Origin: Prevotella sp. UBA6994
GTDB taxonomy: Bacteria > Bacteroidota > Bacteroidia > Bacteroidales > Bacteroidaceae
Length of the DNA stretch: 29,039 bases
Assembly (NCBI GenBank): GCA_002449845.1
Contig: DJXW01000003.1
Coordinates: forward strand, 61,536 to 90,574
Direction: 5' to 3'
In this document: in pieces, positions 24,604 through 29,039 of the stretch
Layout of the letters: the number at the start of each line of letters is the position of its first letter
Position numbering within the stretch: the first letter of the stretch is position 1
Position numbers and translations under genes: made by a program
The notes under the pieces: model-generated
The model's input: only the letters and a program-made list of their open reading frames with translations
The model's database searches: none
What the model was told of the DNA's origin: nothing

Positions 24604-24646
24604 AACGTCTCTATTTATAAAGTCCTACTACGAAGGAAAAGACTGC
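24604..24646 (-). promoter_or_regulatory. Shared promoter-like element, copy before sigma-barrel gene
   Basis: Minus-strand reading: GCAGTC, 15 bases, GGACTTTATAA, one base, TAGAGA, CGTT, directly followed by the ATG. It matches the copy at 22818-22861 in every block and in the GCAGTC-to-GGAC spacing. The duplication suggests autoregulation by the sigma-barrel protein (inference). Confidence 0.55.
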
Positions 24647-24755
24647 ATGGAAATAACAACTTTTTTATCGACAAAAATATTTATGCTATGAATTATTTAA
24701 GCTAAGCTCAAATCCTTATTCATGAGCGATTCAGGTGTTGGGGAGATGACGAGTC

Positions 24756-25373
24756 TCATACATGATTGATAGTCTTTTGCAGTTCTTCAAGGAAATGAGC
24801 AGCATGACCTCCGTCCATCTGAGCATGATGGAACTGGAAGGAGATGGGGAGTGTGGTCTTCAGCCAGCCCTTGCGATAACGGCCCCATGCAAGGAAGGGA
24901 TTGGTGAAGATGCCGCTGTACTGATTTACGATGCAGTCGAGTTCCGTCCCAGTCAAAGCAGATGTGCCCACGATGACGGCATCCTCATCCAAGATGTCTT
25001 GACAGGTCTGACGGATGGTAGTTGTCAAGTGTAGGTAATTGGCGTTGAACTGCTCCAGGTCATCCGTGACGGAAATATCGCAGAAACTGAGCCCGCCCTT
25101 GACGTTATCCACTATCACATTGATGGCCATGTGGTCGTATTTATACAGTTTTCCGTTCTGGGGCAGCATGTAGAACTCCTCTATCCTTGAGGCCGTTTTG
25201 CCGATGCACCAACAGAGCAGCATGTTGAATTTCAGTCCGCGCTTACGGCTCACCCTACAGAGCCGCGTCACATCGAACGTCTTGGTAAGTGTCACCATCG
25301 GCATGGGCGACTTCATCCACAGCTCGAAAGCGATAGCCCTCTTCGTGTCTTTGGGATTGATTTCCTGTTTCAT
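24756..25373 (-). CDS. Chloramphenicol acetyltransferase-like (CAT fold) protein
   Basis: The 205-residue protein has the length and architecture of type A chloramphenicol acetyltransferases. The C-terminal motif HHAQMDGGH provides the catalytic His183 and structural Asp187 (HHxxxDG). SGIFTNPFLAWGRY and VTLTKTFDVT are also CAT-like. CAT proteins are trimeric acetyl-CoA-dependent enzymes, but chromosomal relatives often have other or unknown acceptors, so resistance should not be assumed. I chose the ATG at 25371-25373, which overlaps the upstream stop by one base (TGATG); a GTG one codon earlier is possible. It is the last gene of the operon starting near 26932. Confidence 0.85.
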   Translation of the reverse strand: MKQEINPKDTKRAIAFELWMKSPMPMVTLTKTFDVTRLCRVSRKRGLKFNMLLCWCIGKTASRIEEFYMLPQNGKLYKYDHMAINVIVDNVKGGLSFCDISVTDDLEQFNANYLHLTTTIRQTCQDILDEDAVIVGTSALTGTELDCIVNQYSGIFTNPFLAWGRYRKGWLKTTLPISFQFHHAQMDGGHAAHFLEELQKTINHV

Positions 25374-26113
25374 CACTCAATCACAAAACTGCGGGGATAG
25401 AAGTCGCTGTAGAAACGGCCGTCGGTGGCGGTGAACTTCAACACGCAGTAGTTAGGGTCGGTCACACCACCGGGATAGTACTGCTCGTCGCCATCGCGCC
25501 AGATCATTTCTTTCGAGGCGGCATCCGTCAGTACCTCCATCGTACCTCTGAGCATCATGCCTTTAAATCCTTTGGCATCGCAGAAATAGATGCTTGCCTT
25601 AGGGTTAGCCTTGTATTGAGCCACACGTATTGAGAACGTGTTGGTAGTAAAGTAGAATGTCTTGATGCCATCGCGCTTGCGTGGTGCCAACATAGCCTTG
25701 GTCCAAGGGAAACCGTCCTGATCTACGGATGAGATGTAAGCGATGGGCAGTTTGTCGGCCATCTTGGCAATGAGTTCTATAACGTCTGCCAAAGCAGGGT
25801 TGACATTCGTGACTTCATCGTTACTGACATCCAACGTTTGGCGCCAACGCTTCAACTGGGGAAAGTACGATTTCATCATGCCAATATATTCCTCTTTGGT
25901 GATGGGTTTCTCCAACCCCTCATTTACTGCACCAACAAACTGTGCACAATGCTCAATCATCTCGTCCATCGTGCAGTCCTGCAAGAACTGTCCATCCCTG
26001 TAGCAGTACATGCAGTAATCTTCGTTTTTACTGCCGTCGGCATTCGTGCCGAGGACTTCTTCTGTTAGCGGCATGCCGCAACTCTGACAAAATCTCATTT
26101 CTCCTTTATTCAT
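25373..26113 (-). CDS. Zinc-ribbon plus pyridoxamine 5'-phosphate oxidase-like flavoprotein
   Basis: The 246-residue protein starts with a putative zinc ribbon of the Zn_ribbon_2 type (CQSCGMPL with Cys9 and Cys12; YCMYC with Cys34 and Cys37; GSKNEDYC and DCTMDEMIEHC stretch), about 1-95. A PNPOx-like split-barrel follows (about 105-246; ELIAKMADKLPIAYISSVDQDGFPWTKAM, FYFTTNTFSIRVAQYKANPKASIYF). Such domains bind FMN, F420 or haem and often act on small molecules, and the exact activity cannot be read from sequence. An AAAGGAG precedes an internal ATG at 26098 (Met6), but only two bases separate them, so I kept 26113. It overlaps the CAT-like gene by one base. Confidence 0.85.
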   Translation of the reverse strand: MNKGEMRFCQSCGMPLTEEVLGTNADGSKNEDYCMYCYRDGQFLQDCTMDEMIEHCAQFVGAVNEGLEKPITKEEYIGMMKSYFPQLKRWRQTLDVSNDEVTNVNPALADVIELIAKMADKLPIAYISSVDQDGFPWTKAMLAPRKRDGIKTFYFTTNTFSIRVAQYKANPKASIYFCDAKGFKGMMLRGTMEVLTDAASKEMIWRDGDEQYYPGGVTDPNYCVLKFTATDGRFYSDFYPRSFVIE

Positions 26114-26190
26114 TTTATTAATTAAATCCTTTTTTTATTTTTTCCACTTTGGTATTATTTCTGTATCGTCGGGATGGAATAGCCGGAGCG

Positions 26191-26394
26191 TCATCCTAAT
26201 ATCAGCAGCCCGCATCCGGCTACTATCATGATAATCCCTAACAGGCCGGTGACGATCCTGAAGGCCCTCGAAGGCCCCTCGCCTCCTCTTGTCTTCCACT
26301 TGTCGGTGACCGACCATATCTTCACTGGTGAGAGAAACACCAGACATGCGCCCATTACGCAGAGTACGATGCCTGCAATCATTTCATGTGTCAT
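26191..26394 (-). CDS. Small membrane protein, DUF6199-like
   Basis: The 67-residue protein consists of two hydrophobic segments (about 4-20, MIAGIVLCVMGACLVFL, and about 47-66, IVTGLLGIIMIVAGCGLLIL). These flank a short polar loop with KIWSVTDKWKTRGGEGPSRAF, which resembles the P-x-W-WK-EPS pattern of the DUF6199 family. I chose the ATG at 26392-26394, four bases past the GNAT stop. The longer frame to 26478 would overlap the GNAT gene and adds no hydrophobic or family-like sequence. Function unknown. It is probably cotranscribed with its neighbours. Confidence 0.7.
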   Translation of the reverse strand: MTHEMIAGIVLCVMGACLVFLSPVKIWSVTDKWKTRGGEGPSRAFRIVTGLLGIIMIVAGCGLLILG

Positions 26395-26398
26395 ATCG

Positions 26399-26932
26399 TT
26401 ACTTGTTTGGTTGTCTGAGTTCAAAGAAATAAAAGTCCGTCCAGCCGGTATTCTCAGCATAGAGATGTTGTTGTCCACGCAGCTCCAAGCCGAGGGACTT
26501 GTAGATTATTCTGTGGGCGGGCTTGTTCGAGGCGAGCGCATCGAGACGGACGGCCTTCATGCCATTTGCCTGAGCAAGACGGATAGCCTCAAGAATCATC
26601 TTAGAGCCGACGCCTTCACCCTGCCTGTCAGGACTGACGGCAAGAATATGAATCACGGCCACTTCATCGTCACCCACTTGCCGCATCCATTCTATCGCGT
26701 GATAGTCCTCGCCCTGATACATTGTGACAGCCATCGCCCCGACGATGCCGCCATCCTCACGATATAGATACATGCTCCCCTCCTCAATATAAGTCAGGAT
26801 GCTTTCTTCCGTCGGATGCTTGCCTTTGCTCCATCGGGCATGGAGGCCTATGTCGGGCGTACGTGCCGTCACATCATCATAGAAGGCGATGATGCCGTCA
26901 AAGTCCTGTTTTGTTGCTTGCTCTAATCTCAT
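26399..26932 (-). CDS. GNAT-family N-acetyltransferase
   Basis: The 177-residue protein has the acetyl-CoA-binding motif A of the GNAT fold (IHILAVSPDRQGEGVGSKMI with the Q/RxxGxG/A loop) and the C-terminal SNKPAHRIIYKSLGLELRG region. The N-terminal part (MRLEQATKQDFDGIIAFYDDV) is typical of the family. The start at 26932 is supported by this N-terminus and by a perfect Bacteroidota promoter 22 bases upstream; the frame remains open further upstream but is not protein-like. The acceptor substrate is unknown. It opens an operon of GNAT, DUF6199, zinc-ribbon/PNPOx and CAT-like genes. Confidence 0.88.
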   Translation of the reverse strand: MRLEQATKQDFDGIIAFYDDVTARTPDIGLHARWSKGKHPTEESILTYIEEGSMYLYREDGGIVGAMAVTMYQGEDYHAIEWMRQVGDDEVAVIHILAVSPDRQGEGVGSKMILEAIRLAQANGMKAVRLDALASNKPAHRIIYKSLGLELRGQQHLYAENTGWTDFYFFELRQPNK

Positions 26933-26953
26933 GATTCCAATGTTTCGACGCTG

Positions 26954-26985
26954 CAAAGTTACCTTTAGTTGCTGACTCGGCCAAA
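26954..26985 (-). promoter_or_regulatory. Bacteroidota-type promoter for the GNAT operon
   Basis: On the minus strand TTTG (26982-26985) is followed after 20 bases by TAACTTTG (26954-26961), an ideal match to the TTTG-N(19-21)-TAnnTTTG pattern, with a leader of about 15-20 bases. Confidence 0.8.
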
Positions 26986-27057
26986 CATTTGGGATATTCT
27001 GCATGGATTTGTGACGAATGGAAGGGCATGAGAGCACCCTAAAAAGGTCGTTGGCTA

Positions 27058-28704
27058 TTAAAGTTTTTCCAGCAGCCGCTGCAACTCTGATTCAAAGATT
27101 TCGTAGCCGCTGATGCGGAGGTCATCGCGCACACGGCGGCAGTCGGAGGTGATGGTCTCGTAGTGGGGAATGCCGTTGAACTGAAACAGTTCTTGCAGAC
27201 GTGCGAAGTCCTGATTGGTGAGGCAGACGGTCTCTTCGCCGGCCAGCCATTCGTTGACATAATTATGATAGGCTTCGCTGCCCTCGGCAGTACGCTCTCC
27301 AGCTATGAACACGAGCTTCACGTCGTCGCGCTTAGCTACCTTGGCACGCAGTTCCTTGCTCGCCTGAATGGCAGCGCGGCAGGGGCCACACGTCATGCCC
27401 CAGAAGTCGATGACGAGCAGCCGACCGGGGTACTTGGCCGTGAGACTTCTGATGAGTTCTGCCCCAGGAGCGTCGGGCAGGGGAGTGGAAAGTTCGGTCT
27501 GTGCCAGTCGGCGGTCGCGGAATTGCTCGGCCTTTTGACGGATGTAGGGGTTCTTCAGGGCGGCGAGGTAAAGCGGAAACACTTGGTTGAGCAAATCTCC
27601 TGCTTCACGCCAAGTGTCAAATTCTCCAGTCATGTCCTTATAGACACATATCTGTGCTGTCAGATTATCCGACCCTGTAAACTTGTGCAGGGCGGCGAGA
27701 CCGTTGGCAAGTTTCTTGGAGTAATTCTCAAAGTTTATTTCCATGCCGCCGCCTTCACTGAGAATACCTTTGTACTCGTCTTCTCTGATGGGCTTGGCAT
27801 ACTGGACGCGGTTCTGTAGGAAGTGAAAGCTGCTGCTGACGAAGAGCAGCGGATTGTCGTAGTCGATGCGGCGCATGAGGGCGTAAGTCTCGTAGTCCAG
27901 ATACTTCTTCCACTCCGCGCTGTCAAGAATCTCGGTGTGCCAGACGCTGTCGCGCTGCTCGCTTTTCACCAAGCCTTCTGCAATTCTCTCGATACAGCCT
28001 AAATAGTTCATGCCGAAGTTGGCCTGAAAGTCGGCCAATGCCAGTTGCACTTCCTGCGGCGTGTAGTCCTCGCTACGGCTCACCCGCTGCAGTCTGGCCA
28101 TCGCCCGCTGCCAAACCTCGTCGGCCACCTTGTTGGCCTCGTCCAGCGTGCCCTCGAACTCCCATAGCGGTTTCGTCACGTCCTCCAACTTGTGCGACGT
28201 ACGGAGCCACCGCTCCACATCGCGGCTACTGCCATTATTGTAGACGCACTCGTAGAAGTCAAACATGACCTTACGCACAGTGATGTCGATGGTCTCGCCG
28301 GGGCGGGCAAAGAACGGGATGCTATTGAAGTGTACCTTGGAGCCTTCCGCTGAGAAAGAATTGCGGACGGGATAGCTGGCCAGGAACTTCTTGCAGAACG
28401 TGCCATCGTCGGCGATGTCGAGCACCAGCACCGTGTTGTCCTTCTCGAAGACATCATTGAAGGGGCACGCCATCGACGAGAAGCCGAACTCCTCGGCATT
28501 GTAGTCCTCGATGCGGCCTTTCAGCGTAATCGTGTCGGTCTTGAACCAGTCGGCGGGCACCGTCCACGGGTTCGCCTCTGCCAGTTCCTGCATCGTCGGG
28601 GCATTCGCCATCTCTATTTTGTCATATACGAAAGTCGCGACTTTCTTGATACCGATGATGCCAATGATGGCAAGGAGAATGGTAATGATAGTTTTCTTTT
28701 TCAT
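27058..28704 (-). CDS. Membrane-anchored thioredoxin-like (TlpA-type) protein
   Basis: The 548-residue protein begins with a hydrophobic anchor or signal (about 5-22, TIITILLAIIGIIGIKKV). A long helical/beta region of unknown role follows (about 40-400), then a C-terminal thioredoxin domain (about 405-548; LLVIDFWGMTCGPCRAA) with the redox motif Cys439-Gly-Pro-Cys442 and a cis-Pro candidate in FNGIPHYE. This resembles Bacteroidota TlpA/AhpC-TSA disulfide reductases of the envelope, where the N-terminal part often holds a DUF4369-like domain; that match is only suggestive here. Its start overlaps the small gene upstream by four bases (ATGA). Base composition looks richer in G and C than the left half of the window. 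Confidence 0.85.
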   Translation of the reverse strand: MKKKTIITILLAIIGIIGIKKVATFVYDKIEMANAPTMQELAEANPWTVPADWFKTDTITLKGRIEDYNAEEFGFSSMACPFNDVFEKDNTVLVLDIADDGTFCKKFLASYPVRNSFSAEGSKVHFNSIPFFARPGETIDITVRKVMFDFYECVYNNGSSRDVERWLRTSHKLEDVTKPLWEFEGTLDEANKVADEVWQRAMARLQRVSRSEDYTPQEVQLALADFQANFGMNYLGCIERIAEGLVKSEQRDSVWHTEILDSAEWKKYLDYETYALMRRIDYDNPLLFVSSSFHFLQNRVQYAKPIREDEYKGILSEGGGMEINFENYSKKLANGLAALHKFTGSDNLTAQICVYKDMTGEFDTWREAGDLLNQVFPLYLAALKNPYIRQKAEQFRDRRLAQTELSTPLPDAPGAELIRSLTAKYPGRLLVIDFWGMTCGPCRAAIQASKELRAKVAKRDDVKLVFIAGERTAEGSEAYHNYVNEWLAGEETVCLTNQDFARLQELFQFNGIPHYETITSDCRRVRDDLRISGYEIFESELQRLLEKL

Positions 28705-28838
28705 AATGGTTTCAGTTGTAAGTATTTACACATTAATTTATATGCCAGTCTCGTCGTTGCATAAACTATGTCGGTGGTTGTCAAGTCGTGGCGGGCGATG
28801 GCGTTGACCACGTTACGTGCCATTTCAGTGTAACTCAT
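28701..28838 (-). CDS. Small ORF (45 aa) coupled to the thioredoxin-like gene
   Basis: The frame starts at the ATG 28836-28838 and encodes 45 residues beginning MSYTEMARNVVNAIARHD and ending CKYLQLKPL. It has no membrane segment, and its middle looks helical. Its TGA overlaps the ATG of the thioredoxin-like gene (ATGA), and the Bacteroidota-type box TATCTTTG is 27 bases upstream, so the promoter placement fits this as the first gene. It could be a real small protein or a translated leader that controls expression of the next gene. I do not recognise a family. Confidence 0.6.
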   Translation of the reverse strand: MSYTEMARNVVNAIARHDLTTTDIVYATTRLAYKLMCKYLQLKPL

Positions 28839-28864
28839 ATTCGTTGCATTTAAAAGATATGGTG

Positions 28865-28892
28865 CAAAGATAAACAAAAAACTACAAAGATA
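28865..28892 (-). promoter_or_regulatory. Two TATCTTTG -7 boxes upstream of the sORF
   Basis: Minus-strand TATCTTTG occurs at 28865-28872 and again at 28885-28892, in AT-rich DNA ahead of the sORF. Both fit TAnnTTTG. A TTTG at the standard distance is not clear for either. Confidence 0.6.
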
Positions 28893-28924
28893 TTGCGGTT
28901 TGCCGTAAAAAGTGCATAAAGGTC

Positions 28925-28957
28925 GGGCGAAGATGCGTAATTATATCATCTTCGCCC
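28925..28957 (-). terminator. Terminator hairpin of the upstream (right-edge) gene
   Basis: GGGCGAAGATG (28925-28935) pairs perfectly with CATCTTCGCCC (28947-28957), an 11-bp stem. On the minus strand it lies 22 bases after the stop of the partial gene at the window edge. Confidence 0.7.
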
Positions 28958-28979
28958 AACCAAAGGAATAGGGATTGTT

Positions 28980-29039
28980 TTACATGCGTGCTTTTTGTTT
29001 CTCGCCGGCACCGGAACCGCGATACTTCGAGCGGGCCTC
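28980..29039 (-). CDS. C-terminal fragment of an unidentified protein
   Basis: The last 60 bases read on the minus strand as 19 codons and a stop (TAA at 28980-28982), giving EARSKYRGSGAGEKQKARM. The fragment is basic and Gly-rich, a plausible protein C-terminus. A terminator hairpin follows it, which supports a real gene end. Too little is present to name it. Confidence 0.5.
   Translation of the reverse strand, partial: EARSKYRGSGAGEKQKARM

Noticed and set aside
24756..25373. Chloramphenicol resistance gene
   Set aside because: The fold and HHxxxDG motif are CAT-like, but substrate cannot be inferred; the operon context does not look like a resistance cassette.
26135..26347. 70-codon minus-strand frame over the DUF6199-like gene
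   Set aside because: Basic, composition-driven sequence in another frame; the competing frame has two membrane helices and a family-like motif.
26933..27037. Upstream extension of the GNAT gene
   Set aside because: It would read through the clear promoter at 26954-26985 and has no GNAT-like sequence.

Overview
The window looks like a chromosomal segment from a Bacteroidota bacterium of the Prevotella/Segatella type. The evidence is the gene content (long NusB, YbbR next to yajC and coaE, a DUF5606 protein, GH97 and GH127-type hydrolases, CarboxypepD_reg-type outer-membrane proteins) and promoters of the Bacteroidota form (TTTG about 20 bases before TAnnTTTG), with few Shine-Dalgarno sequences. 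The species was not determined.

Layout. 1-1802: dnaX (minus). 1803-2251: divergent spacer with a large repeat hairpin. 2252-5233: TonB-dependent-receptor-like outer-membrane protein with a Gly-rich tail. 5234-6021: repeat-rich, very AT-rich spacer. 6022-8220: minus-strand housekeeping operon rplY-pth-hslR-purN. 8449-11874: plus-strand operon nusB-yajC-ybbR-coaE-DUF5606, closed by a strong terminator. 11987-13192: polytopic membrane protein with an AraC-type DNA-binding domain, divergent from a large secreted protein (13448-15706). 16003-20502: two exported glycoside hydrolases (GH97, then GH127/GH146), probably acting together on plant galactose- and arabinose-containing glycans.

The accessory part starts at 20609, all on the minus strand. 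Read in transcription order from the right: a sORF plus envelope thioredoxin pair (28838-27058); a GNAT / DUF6199 / zinc-ribbon flavin-type oxidase / CAT-like acetyltransferase operon (26932-24756); then a sigma-factor gene (24603-22867) whose single reading frame continues through an inner-membrane helix and a periplasmic linker into a predicted outer-membrane beta-barrel; then a radical SAM/SPASM protein translationally coupled to a Gfo/Idh/MocA oxidoreductase (22725-20609). A 43-44 bp sequence with conserved blocks and spacing stands directly before the sigma-barrel gene and again before the radical SAM operon. I therefore propose, as inference, that the sigma-barrel protein is a one-piece envelope-sensing transcription factor that autoregulates and drives the radical SAM/oxidoreductase pair. 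This is the best candidate in the window for an undescribed system.

No tRNA, rRNA, CRISPR array or transposase gene was recognised. A 19-codon fragment of a further minus-strand gene runs off the right edge.
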